Assembly: GCA_018610125.1 (NCBI GenBank)
Contig: JAHEOI010000161.1
Coordinates: 1 to 7,027 of the forward strand
Direction: 5' to 3'
Length of the DNA: 7,027 nucleotides
Source: Verrucomicrobiota bacterium
GTDB taxonomy: Bacteria > Verrucomicrobiota > Verrucomicrobiia > Limisphaerales > JAHEOI01
The notes under the pieces are model-generated. The model did no database searches, was not told the origin of the DNA, and was given only the letters and a program-made list of their open reading frames with translations. The position numbers were made by a program, and so were the translations under genes. Shown here piece after piece: positions 1 through 6,250 of the stretch (positions are counted from its first letter, which is position 1; each line of letters begins with the position of its first letter).

Positions 1-251
1 ATTTCCAGGATCCCAGGACTAATCGGGCCTTTTCCGCCCAAACCAAGCGTATTAAAAATCGATTTTTGCTGCAAGATCTGCCGGGGCCGCTGCGAATAAA
101 GGCAAGAAACAAAACGAGCATCCCTTTATGAGAACTCCTAACCAACCAACCCTGATCGACAGTCCCTTAAGCGATTAAAGGGGCACGAAACACAGTCCCC
201 TGAGAGGAATCTCGGATTGAAGGAGGGGGGCATTTCTCGCCGGTTGGACAG
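1..251. other. Left-edge region with no supportable gene
   Basis: I find no convincing coding sequence here. A perfect 14-bp palindrome, AAAAATCGATTTTT, lies at 54-67 and could form a cruciform or a bidirectional stop signal. Around 163-183 an imperfect CCCTTAA/TTAAAGGG hairpin lies beside two copies of ACAGTCCC, an arrangement that could be a decayed mobile-element end. A short open stretch from base 3 to about 134 on the plus strand could be the tail of a gene entering from the left, but its composition does not decide it. Confidence 0.3.
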
Positions 252-430
<179 letters not shown>

Positions 431-434
<4 letters not shown>

Positions 435-664
435 GTATGCTACCAAGAAGCGCCATCTTATATGCAGTTGCAGCTTTAATCTCCGTAGCTGCCGGCCATG
501 CTCACTTGAAGTGCGCGTTTACCTATGTGAATGCCGTCGAATGGATGCCGGGAAGCGAGCATACGCCCGTGGATCTTGGAGGTTTTCGTGATGGGGAAGA
601 CAGCACAAACCGTCCAGAAGATGGCCGACGGGCCATCTCTTTTCAGACCATCCCACTCACGTAA
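431..664 (+). CDS. Possible small secreted protein, 77 aa
   Basis: This ORF is unrecognised. The N-terminus looks like a signal peptide: MSMLPR, then a hydrophobic stretch ILYAVAALISVAAG (residues 9-22), then a plausible cleavage at GHA before HLKC. The remaining 50 or so residues are polar and acidic, with mixed composition compatible with real protein. I chose ATG 431 because it overlaps the preceding stop (ATGA) and gives the positively charged start before the hydrophobic core; the same frame opens further upstream at 383 through the heptamer repeat. It converges on the minus-strand gene ending at 696. A terminator-like hairpin lies inside its 3' part, which argues somewhat against a real gene. 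Confidence 0.35.
619..638. terminator. Terminator-like hairpin between convergent genes
   Basis: AGATGGCC and GGCCATCT form a perfect 8-bp stem with a 4-base loop (GACG), followed on the plus strand by CTTTTC. It lies about 58 bases beyond the stop of the 449-aa gene on the minus strand and inside the 3' end of the plus-strand 77-aa ORF. Stem and short T tract fit a weak intrinsic terminator for the plus strand; on the minus strand the following TCTGG is a poor tract. It may simply stop converging transcripts. Confidence 0.4.
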
Positions 665-695
665 TGGTCCAATCGCAGATAGTGAGAGCTTGTGG

Positions 696-2045
696 TCATC
701 GCTGGACCAAGATCGAGAGCTGGTCGTTCGGGATGTTCCAAGTCGGGTCGCTCTTGGCAGATAAGCGCTGAACCGTGTTGGTTTTCTTGGGCCCGACACT
801 GTAAACGACATACTCATTCCTGACGGTTTCGTAATGGACTCGCTTTCCGTCAAAGGGATCGCGTGGCAATCTCCCCGGGTGTTCGGCGGCCACTGATTGC
901 AGGGACGGAGGAAGAGCGCCATCGTTCCGTGAACGAGACTTCTCAACAAGTAAGGCAGTTTGAACGAGGCGAAGCTTGGTAACCAAGCGGGCATTGCCCC
1001 TGAAAAGGCCTTTAAGGCGAGGCCCGATTATCGCTGACATCCAGTGGTGGAAACTATTCTTGCTCGGCCATACGCGCCTACGCATCGAATACCATTTCTC
1101 GATCGATTTGGTGGATATCCGAAGAGGACCTGCCATTTCGGCAAGATAGTAACGATGGTCGAGAGCATTTACAGCAAAAAGCTCATAACCTTGAGCCAGG
1201 GCCGTACGCCAAATCGTGGGTTCTCCCCTACGTTGAAGAAGTTGGTCGGGCGAATCGAAAAAAATACCAGCGCAGCATGTTTCCAGCTTGAGCGAGGCTT
1301 TCATCGAGGGGCGACACAATACCTCTGCCCTAGCCAAAGCCGCAAGTAGCCGGTTAGTGTCGGATTCCTTAAAGGATCCATCATTCAGCATGTTTTCAAT
1401 TGTTCCAAGTAGAGGATCTGAAACAGCCAGTCGATTTATTGCGGTGATAAGCCGATGCTCTTGGGCCCAGACCTCGGCGAACTTCAGAACTGCCAGCAAC
1501 GAACGGCTTGCCTCGTGGAAATCTCCTTGTCGGGCCTGCCACAGGGCGTCAAGATAGAGAAAGTTACTCACTGGTCGGTTTGCAATGATTCTGGGAATGT
1601 CTGCTTTCCAGCAGCGACTCGGATACTTGGTCATCCGTTGCGGCTTGAGGTGGATAGCCGTTTTGGCCTTGTCCAATGCTGCTCGGTTGTCTTGGATGCC
1701 GAGCTTGATCAACTTCTTGAGGTCTTTTGCGAGCGGCTTGTCTGCTCGAGGCCAAGTTGCTTGCCCTCCGGGAAAAATGAGCTGAGGCCTCGCCTTGTCG
1801 GGGACTTGCGACTCCGATACGGGCTGCAAATCAGCAGCGGCATTTGTTAAGACCGTGCCGACCGTCTTTTTGTTGGGCAGCTCGGGGTAAAGCCGCTTGA
1901 GGGCATTTGTGTTGGCCGGGACTCCAAGCTTCCGAACTACTTGAAGCTGCTCGCTGAGCTTATGGACTGCGTAGATACGGAAGGCGACGACAGGAATCGC
2001 TATCCCAAGGAGGACCCAGACAAATTTTGGCAGACGCGATCTCAT
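696..2045 (-). CDS. Membrane-anchored helical protein with C-terminal DPFDGK/YSVGP block, function unknown
   Basis: The 449-residue product starts with MRSRLPK, then one hydrophobic segment (about residues 8-27), so it is probably an inner-membrane-anchored protein with an N-in signal anchor and the rest outside the cytoplasm. Residues 100-390 look almost entirely alpha-helical, with a basic, charged surface. Near the C-terminus (about 354-420) comes a helix resembling RLVQTALLVEKSRSRNDGAL, then LP..L, then DPFDGKRVHYE and EYVVYSVGP. This block is characteristic of a large set of uncharacterised Planctomycetes and Verrucomicrobia proteins, where the tail reads like the end of a type II secretion pseudopilin; the biochemical role is not known. 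ATG 2045 is used because it puts the basic residues directly before the membrane helix. No strong ribosome-binding site is visible. It appears intact and monocistronic. Confidence 0.88.
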   Translation of the reverse strand: MRSRLPKFVWVLLGIAIPVVAFRIYAVHKLSEQLQVVRKLGVPANTNALKRLYPELPNKKTVGTVLTNAAADLQPVSESQVPDKARPQLIFPGGQATWPRADKPLAKDLKKLIKLGIQDNRAALDKAKTAIHLKPQRMTKYPSRCWKADIPRIIANRPVSNFLYLDALWQARQGDFHEASRSLLAVLKFAEVWAQEHRLITAINRLAVSDPLLGTIENMLNDGSFKESDTNRLLAALARAEVLCRPSMKASLKLETCCAGIFFDSPDQLLQRRGEPTIWRTALAQGYELFAVNALDHRYYLAEMAGPLRISTKSIEKWYSMRRRVWPSKNSFHHWMSAIIGPRLKGLFRGNARLVTKLRLVQTALLVEKSRSRNDGALPPSLQSVAAEHPGRLPRDPFDGKRVHYETVRNEYVVYSVGPKKTNTVQRLSAKSDPTWNIPNDQLSILVQR

Positions 2046-2584
2046 TGCGACACCGTTTCGACTGTGTCAGCGAAAAAGAGAGGAGGTTCCCCGTCAAGGG
2101 GAAAAGCCTGATACGACGAGGCAGCCCAAGTCCACAGCGAAACACAGCAGCGACTCGGATAGCCAAGAGCTAAAGAACCCGATCGAGCTCAACCAGGCCA
2201 TTAGCTTCCACACGATCAAGTCCCAAGCCATTGACCTTTTTGCTTGGCGACAAGCCGCCAGAGGAGATCCTGCCCAAGCTCAAAGCCTCGTTCCGCGATT
2301 CTCAGCACATTTTTCTACAACCCTCATCTCATCCTTTCCCTTCCCAATCCACCCCGTTATGAATCCCCGGCATCCTGTTACTCTGCCCATAGGCCCATCG
2401 GTTTATCGGGATAATCTGCCGCACAGAAAGGGCCTACCCGGTTCCTTGTCAGCGCTGTCAGGAGCGCCGGCAATGGAAGGGGCAAGGGCCAAAACTTGAC
2501 TCAAATGCATCAAAATTTGTTGGAGAAGGAATCTAGCGCGCGTCGCAGGCCCGAAGCGCAAGCCCTGTATCGACACAAACGCTG

Positions 2585-2599
2585 GTTGTCAGCGACAAC
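2585..2599. promoter_or_regulatory. Palindrome upstream of the winged-helix gene, possible operator
   Basis: GTTGTC and GACAAC form perfect 6-bp inverted arms around AGC, about 115 bases upstream of the ATG at 2713. The left arm contains one of the repeated TGTCAGCG words. A dyad of this size in an intergenic region suits a dimeric repressor, but nothing else identifies a binding protein. Confidence 0.3.
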
Positions 2600-2645
2600 A
2601 GGCCTTACTCAAGTCCTAAAACCAGCTTAAATTAGCGCCAAAATG

Positions 2646-2676
2646 TGACTTTTAAAGCTCCTGTCAGTGGTATAGA
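2646..2676 (+). promoter_or_regulatory. Candidate promoter for the 144-aa DNA-binding gene
   Basis: TGACTT at 2646-2651 and TATAGA at 2671-2676 resemble -35 and -10 boxes of the vegetative sigma factor, with a rather long 19-base spacer. A transcript starting about seven bases beyond would have a leader of roughly 30 bases before ATG 2713. The surrounding DNA (2620-2660) is distinctly more AT-rich than its neighbours. This is a guess from consensus only. Confidence 0.3.
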
Positions 2677-2712
2677 CAACGGCGGGTGTCGGATGTTATG
2701 GATTGAAGCAAC

Positions 2713-3147
2713 ATGGATTTAAGGAAACTGACGAGTCATCAAATCAAAGAGATCAACAAGCTGATCGAAAGAAAGGAATCCCTGGAAAGCGAGCTTCAAA
2801 AGATTGACCAACAGCTTGCAGGCTATGAAACCGGACACCCGATGCCGGCCAGGAAAAAGGGCAAGGGGGGCAGACCTCCCAAAAGGTCTTCGGCTAGCAG
2901 TTCGGAAGCAGCTCCGAGATCTGCCTTTAAGCCCCGAAAGCGGGCGCCTCGCGGCCAGCTTAAGGAAGGGATTATCAATGCCCTGAGTAATGCCGGCAAG
3001 GAAGGCTTGAAGGTCAAGGAGCTCGCCGAGCGATTGAATACCAGCACGGGCAACATCCATGCATGGTTCTTTACCACTGGTAAAAAGATGAAAGGGATTA
3101 AGAAAGTTGGTCCCGGACAATACGCTCTTTCAGGAAAGTATCAGTAA
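2713..3147 (+). CDS. Small DNA-binding protein: coiled coil, AT-hook-like motif, winged helix
   Basis: The 144-residue product has three parts. Residues 3-38 are a charged heptad-type helix (IKEINKLIERKESLESELQK) likely to be a dimerising coiled coil. Residues 44-80 are a basic, disordered linker with an AT-hook-like KGGRPPKR at 51-58 that could enter the minor groove. Residues 80-140 form a compact helix-turn-helix: LKEGIINALSNAGKEGLKVK, then ELAERLNTSTGNIHAWF, then a wing ending KKVGPGQYALS. I recall the same architecture and closing VGPGQYAL motif from many Verrucomicrobia proteins of unknown role. It probably acts as a nucleoid-associated or local transcription factor. The ATG has no clear Shine-Dalgarno site. 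It appears complete and stands alone. Confidence 0.88.
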   Translation: MDLRKLTSHQIKEINKLIERKESLESELQKIDQQLAGYETGHPMPARKKGKGGRPPKRSSASSSEAAPRSAFKPRKRAPRGQLKEGIINALSNAGKEGLKVKELAERLNTSTGNIHAWFFTTGKKMKGIKKVGPGQYALSGKYQ

Positions 3148-3176
3148 GCCTTTAACCATAGCCGCTCGGCAAAAAG

Positions 3177-3210
3177 TGCGATATTTGACTCATTCATCGC
3201 AATTTTGACT
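3177..3210. repeat. Imperfect 14-bp direct repeat, period 20
   Basis: TGCGATATTTGACT (3177-3190) and TCGCAATTTTGACT (3197-3210) are imperfect direct copies 20 bases apart. The outer TGCGA and TCGCA also make a weak 5-bp stem followed by ATTTTG, so a poor terminator for the gene ending at 3147 is possible. The position, between that gene and the truncated DUF4338 fragment, suggests it may be the relic of an element end. Confidence 0.4.
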
Positions 3211-3228
3211 TCGCCCTTAAAGCCACCT

Positions 3229-3447
3229 TTAAAGAGCGTTGGACAGGCCATCGTTGGACTTGTGCCCCGATGGTGCCCAGTCCAGCTCAGCGACATATCG
3301 CAGCGATCGACCGCCCAGTCGGGCGCTCTGGCGGTAATGTTGCTCTTCGAGCAGTTGATCGAAGCGATCGCGTTCATCCGACTCAATCAGGCGCACCGTC
3401 ACCCGGCTGAGGATCTCGGCTTCTGGTGGTGTGTCTTGCTTCGCCAT
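3229..3447 (-). pseudogene. Truncated DUF4338 (DruA-like) N-terminus
   Basis: The reading frame from ATG 3447 encodes residues matching the start of the DUF4338 family as I know it: VTVRLIESDERDRFDQLL, then EEQHYRQSARLGGRSLRYVA and ELD. In intact members this is followed by GQW.ALL.W.A.A and IGW, and the protein continues for a few hundred residues. Here the match stops near base 3282; the next 17 or so codons are unrelated and end at TAA 3229. DUF4338 is found in DruA of the Druantia anti-phage system and, far more often, next to or fused with transposases. With only about 55 homologous codons and mobile-element remains nearby, a dead fragment is by far the likeliest reading. It should not be taken as a working defence gene. 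Confidence 0.72.
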
Positions 3448-4160
3448 GCTTCCATTTCTGCCAAAGCCCCCGAAACATGTCTAGCATTTTCCGATCTTTC
3501 CCCGAGTGTCACCAACTTGCTTCTACAGATGAAATGGCCGTTCATGAGTGGTCGGAGTGTAAGCTCTGGCACACCGGAACACCGGTGAACAGGATTCCAA
3601 TTCGCTATAGTGAGGGCCCATACGGGGGGAAATTAAGCCCTGAAAGGAACTTGAAGGGGCTTGGAGAGGGCGTGATAGCTCGATGGGGACAAGCCGCAGG
3701 CACTTTCCGGTTGAGGCGCCGGATGGCTGAAATCGAAAACGGACAAGAAGCTCGGAAAATCCCTTTGTTGGGGTCACTCCAGTTGGATTTGGCAAGCCGA
3801 AGAGAGGATCCGCTCAAAATCCTCGGCCTTCAGCCAGGGGCCTTCGATGGGGGTCGCCGAAGAAATATCGCTCAAATTATCGGACGACCGTCGACAGTCA
3901 CGACCTTCATCTCGAACGCCTTTTTCCCCGGGGTGCAGCGCACCGTGCGCAAGGACGGCACTGTTCGTATCAATCACCTCCTCTACGAGGTTGATTTGGC
4001 CCTGCGCGGAGTCAAGGTCGAGCTGCGCTTTAATCCCTACAGTGGCGAGATCGAAGTCTTCTATCAAGGCCAGAGCTTCGGCCGAGCCCGTCCTCTAAAC
4101 CGTCAAATCAACAGTCACCTCTCACCCAGAGACTCTTATGAAAAAGAAGACCGCTCATGA
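3426..4160 (+). pseudogene. C-terminal remnant of a Mu/TniA-type DDE transposase in a chimeric ORF
   Basis: An open frame runs from 3426 to TGA 4160, but only about its last 80 codons are recognisable. From 3924 on it reads FPGVQRTVRKDGTVRINHLL, YEVDLALRGVKVELRF, NPYSGEIEVFYQGQSFG and RARPLN, which is the beta-barrel C-terminal domain of Mu/TniA-like transposases (pattern VRKDGTV...G..YEV...L.G..VELR.DP...VEV...G...G.A.P). The catalytic DDE domain and DNA-binding N-terminus are missing. The preceding 165 codons overlap the minus-strand DUF4338 fragment and match nothing I know. A better upstream continuation, DLHLERLF, exists in another frame at 3902-3925, so a frameshift in the run T5C4G4 (3921-3933) is likely. 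The usual partner ATPase gene is not visible downstream. Confidence 0.65.
3774..3890 (-). pseudogene. Possible C-terminal gene fragment
   Basis: On the minus strand the frame ending at TGA 3774 reads SDISSATPIEGPWLKAEDF followed by ERILSSACQIQLE, with codon choice and amino-acid mix that look more natural than the plus-strand reading of the same bases. No start or family is recognised, and upstream (above about 3890) the frame runs antisense to the transposase remnant. It may be the tail of a gene cut by the insertion of that element. The call rests on appearance only. Confidence 0.22.
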
Positions 4161-4329
4161 GCTCTCACCGCAAACCTTAACGGGGCGCCTGCGGGGGACG
4201 ACCGATTTCGTAAGCGCCTCACTGCCAGTTGCTTTCACGACGGACAAGCGGGTTTCTCCCTCTGCTGTCTCGCTCTGCCCGAAGAGGAATGCGAGCACGA
4301 GAATGGGCACGGCCAGTTCCCGAGATCTT

Positions 4330-4500
4330 TTTCCGGTCTGGCGCGCTTGGTCCTCCTGTTACTTGGATCACATATCTTCCTTCCGGTCCGGCAATGCTCA
4401 GCCGGAAGGCACCATTGTCCAGAAAACCGCTTTCCGCTGCTGGACTGGCGCCCCGGCGAACTAAGCCAACGATCGGGCCAGAAGATGCGCTGACAGCGCT
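4330..4500 (-). pseudogene. Possible remnant of a secreted repeat/adhesin-type protein
   Basis: One minus-strand frame without a start codon contains AAESGFLDNGAFRLSIAG followed by PEGRYVIQVTGGP. This resembles the beta-sandwich segment common in large secreted Verrucomicrobia proteins (typically NG.F.L.V.G..G..YVIQASTDL..W), but the expected STDL..W ending is replaced by unrelated sequence. Upstream the frame runs through the CGCTGACA repeats, downstream into noise. It is best seen as a short relic; recognition rests on about 30 residues. Confidence 0.25.
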
Positions 4501-4512
4501 GACACGCTGACA
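4488..4512 (-). repeat. Triple tandem TGTCAGCG array (minus orientation)
   Basis: Three copies of CGCTGACA start at 4488, 4497 and 4505, that is, TGTCAGCG repeated with 8- or 9-base spacing when read on the minus strand. A fourth related word, AGCTGACAGCT, follows at 4525-4535. The last two full copies (4497-4512) are an exact 16-bp inverted repeat of the pair at 4820-4835. Regularly spaced short repeats of this kind bind multimeric proteins such as transposases, replication initiators or repressors. Confidence 0.85.
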
Positions 4513-4819
4513 GGGACCGGGGAAGCTGACAGCTAAAAGAAAGGCCCCTCCGTCCGGCTTGCTCCGGCAAGCCCAAGGAGCCGATCATTTAAGGGTATCG
4601 CGATAAAACGCCCGTTCGGACCATCGGACGAGACCAATCAAGCCAGAGATATCCTGGCCGAGGCGGTGCGGGGCTGCAGGATCGAATCGGTCGGTCCGGT
4701 CGAGGACCATGGTCGGAACAACACCGTGATCCGGATCGAGTCCGGTGTCCCGGAATGCACGCAGTAAACCCCATGCAAGAGCAAATGTCCAAGCCGAGAG
4801 CATGGCCCGACGTCGATAT

Positions 4820-4835
4820 TGTCAGCGTGTCAGCG
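4820..4835 (+). repeat. Double TGTCAGCG array upstream of the two-gene module
   Basis: TGTCAGCG occurs twice back to back. It is the exact reverse complement of 4497-4512, so the two arrays face each other across 307 bases. It ends 40 bases before the GTG at 4876, a position suitable for an operator over the promoter of the following genes. It could alternatively be one end of a small mobile element bounded by these inverted repeats. Confidence 0.8.
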
Positions 4836-4875
4836 GTGCTGGGGCATTCGAGTGACGGGGCAACGAGGCGGCTCG

Positions 4876-5025
4876 GTGAAGCGCGTGGTTTATGCGGACG
4901 CTGATTGGACCCGGGTTGGGCAATTGCGTGTGAAGGCAGCTGCGGGGTTGACGGGTGATGGATGGAGAGCGGAGATGGTTTTGGGGGGGCAGAGAGCTAT
5001 CTCTAATAATGAGCGCGTTGGATGA
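4876..5025 (+). CDS. Small unknown protein, 49 aa, coupled to the next gene
   Basis: This is an unrecognised short gene beginning MKRVVYADADWTRVG and ending AISNNERVG. I chose GTG 4876 because ACGAGG (4863-4868) lies seven bases upstream as a good ribosome-binding site; an ATG at 4819 in the same frame sits on the TGTCAGCG repeats and adds a poor-looking leader. The stop TGA at 5023-5025 overlaps the next ATG as ATGA, so translation of the 402-aa protein is probably coupled to this one. The product looks like a small mixed alpha/beta protein with no membrane segment or signal peptide. It may be a leader peptide or a small partner of its neighbour. Confidence 0.5.
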   Translation: MKRVVYADADWTRVGQLRVKAAAGLTGDGWRAEMVLGGQRAISNNERVG

Positions 5026-6230
5026 TGAAACAAAAGCCTCGCATTAGGATCGAATGGCTCAACCGGCCGGGCTCCAAGAGGATGCCGACCGGCTATCATG
5101 AAGTTATGCGGGTTGATGGGCCACATGGGTGCTTCCATGGAAGCTACTGGGATCTGTGGTTTCTTCTGGTTGCCGCGGATGATTACCGCGGCAAGTTGGG
5201 GGCATTGGCCGGTCATCTCCGGGATCGGCGCCATTCCGGTCGGCTGGGTGAGCTCGAGGGAAAAGGGCGAAAGCTGGCCCATCTGAGGGATCTGCAACGA
5301 AGACTGGCAGCAGCGGGGCTTTGCTCCGGAGATATCGGGCCATTGCTTGGGAGCATCGGGCGAACCGAGCGAAGCCGGGCTCGTAGTCGTGTTCTCCTGC
5401 ATAAAGAGCGAATCTATGAGCGCTCGATTGCTATGGTAAGCTCGTTGACCGGGATGGGGAAAGCTCGTGCCCGGCGTGGGCTATGGCATGAATTTCCGGT
5501 CTCTCCGAGAGAGTACGAGCCCGAGATCATCCAAGCCTTGAAACCCGGCCGGCTGTACTCCAAGGATGACTCGTTCGACAAATCCGGTGCCATCGATCGC
5601 TGGACCGAACGCGGGAAGTCCCTTAAGCGCCGAGGCGAAACCGCCAACGCCATGGCGCTCTTGCGAGCCCTCCTTGCGGTATCGCTCGATCTCCTGGACA
5701 CCGCCGATGATTCCTGTGGCATGATCGGCGTGAGCTTCGGCCATGCCCTTGAGCTCTATTTGAGGTGCCCCTTCGCCAAGACCGCCATCGAGGAGGAAGC
5801 ATTCTTAGGCGATCTGCTCGAATTCCTTATCTGGGAGGATTATGGGCTCACGGACAGGGCAATTGAGGGCTATTGGAGGAAGCGCCATCGCCGGCAGGCT
5901 GAATTTTGCGACCGATGGCTTCGTCGGCGCATCAGGCATCTGCGGGGTTGGGACCTGGATGATCAGGCAGAGGAGGCGATGGCCCTCCTTGCCAGGGTGG
6001 TGGCCGAGAAGAGGCTCTTTGAGGGATTTGAAGAGATTGCCCGCAAGCTCAAGCCGGGCCACTGGCAATTCCTGCTTCTGTTGGCCAAAGAGGCGGCCGA
6101 CCGAGGCAGGCAATCCCTGGCGCTGACAATCCTTGAGATCGGGATCGACAGAGGTGGACCGGCTAAAGAGATCCTGGCCGAGGAGCGCCGAAACGTGCAG
6201 CGAGGCCGAGGAGTGTCGAGAAGTCGGTGA
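5022..6230 (+). CDS. Alpha-helical protein of unknown function, 402 aa
   Basis: The product is soluble, basic and mostly helical. Residues 1-55 could form a small beta-containing domain (PRIRIEWLNRPG, GYHEVMRVDGPHG). Residues 55-160 are very rich in arginine and lysine. The C-terminal half (about 195-395) reads like a helical repeat: ERGKSLKRRGETANAMALLR, then DTADDSCGMIGVSFGHALEL, then WEDYGL, and LAKEAADRGRQSLALTILE. The DDS.G..G word after a G(D/E)...AL..L helix, then a D/E-D-x-G word, recalls the helical region of SWIM zinc-finger and DUF6880-like proteins, but no CxC...CxH zinc site is present, so the link is tentative. Two adjacent ATGs (5022 and 5025) are possible starts; 5022 gives the ATGA overlap. 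There is no signal peptide or membrane helix. Confidence 0.82.
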   Translation: MMKQKPRIRIEWLNRPGSKRMPTGYHEVMRVDGPHGCFHGSYWDLWFLLVAADDYRGKLGALAGHLRDRRHSGRLGELEGKGRKLAHLRDLQRRLAAAGLCSGDIGPLLGSIGRTERSRARSRVLLHKERIYERSIAMVSSLTGMGKARARRGLWHEFPVSPREYEPEIIQALKPGRLYSKDDSFDKSGAIDRWTERGKSLKRRGETANAMALLRALLAVSLDLLDTADDSCGMIGVSFGHALELYLRCPFAKTAIEEEAFLGDLLEFLIWEDYGLTDRAIEGYWRKRHRRQAEFCDRWLRRRIRHLRGWDLDDQAEEAMALLARVVAEKRLFEGFEEIARKLKPGHWQFLLLLAKEAADRGRQSLALTILEIGIDRGGPAKEILAEERRNVQRGRGVSRSR

Positions 6231-6250
6231 ACGGAGGAGGAGTGGCGTCT

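Larger units (their letters stand above)
2046..2712. other. Long intergenic region between divergent genes
   Basis: These 667 bases separate two divergently transcribed genes and should hold both promoters. I see no complete gene. Noted within it are a TTCCCC-GTCAA-GGGGAA hairpin at 2087-2103, TGTCAGCG at 2065, 2447 and 2587, and a GTTGTC-AGC-GACAAC palindrome at 2585-2599. A short plus-strand stretch from about 2228 to 2325 reads like protein (LLGDKPPEEILPKLKASF) but has no start codon in a sensible context, so it may be a gene relic or chance. The region is unusually long and patchy, consistent with past insertion and decay. Confidence 0.5.
4161..4875. other. Gene-poor decayed segment with repeat arrays
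   Basis: No intact gene is supported in these 715 bases. Contents: a possible surface-protein relic on the minus strand (4330-4500); hairpins CCTTCCGG/CCGGAAGG (4379-4409) and GTCCAG/CTGGAC (4417-4445); three copies of CGCTGACA (4488-4512); a 7-bp stem GGCTTGC-TCCG-GCAAGCC (4557-4574); two competing short frames between 4585 and 4803; and two copies of TGTCAGCG (4820-4835). Plus-strand frames from 4138 and 4229 look like noise. The whole stretch seems to be successive insertion scars between the transposase tail and the next intact module. Confidence 0.5.

Noticed and set aside
476..994. Minus-strand 172-codon frame.
   Set aside because: It overlaps the 3' end of the convincing 449-aa gene in another frame and has no family features.
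3229..3447. A functional Druantia anti-phage system.
   Set aside because: Only the first 55 or so codons of a DUF4338 protein are present, and no helicase or other Druantia gene is in the window.
3596..3614. On the minus strand, CTCACTATAG followed by CGAATTGGA, resembling the T7 promoter junction of common cloning vectors with two bases missing.
   Set aside because: The essential upstream TAATACGA part is absent and the flanks do not match vector sequence, so chance is the simplest explanation.
4138..4464. Plus-strand 108-codon frame overlapping the transposase stop, where a partner AAA ATPase gene would be expected.
   Set aside because: It has no Walker A motif and none of the aromatic-rich start typical of ExeA/TniB-like partners; the sequence is serine- and arginine-rich noise.
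4235..4588. Minus-strand 117-codon frame starting MIGSLGLPEQAG.
   Set aside because: It is cysteine-, serine- and arginine-rich with no motif; another frame of the same strand gives the more protein-like GAFRLSIAG segment.
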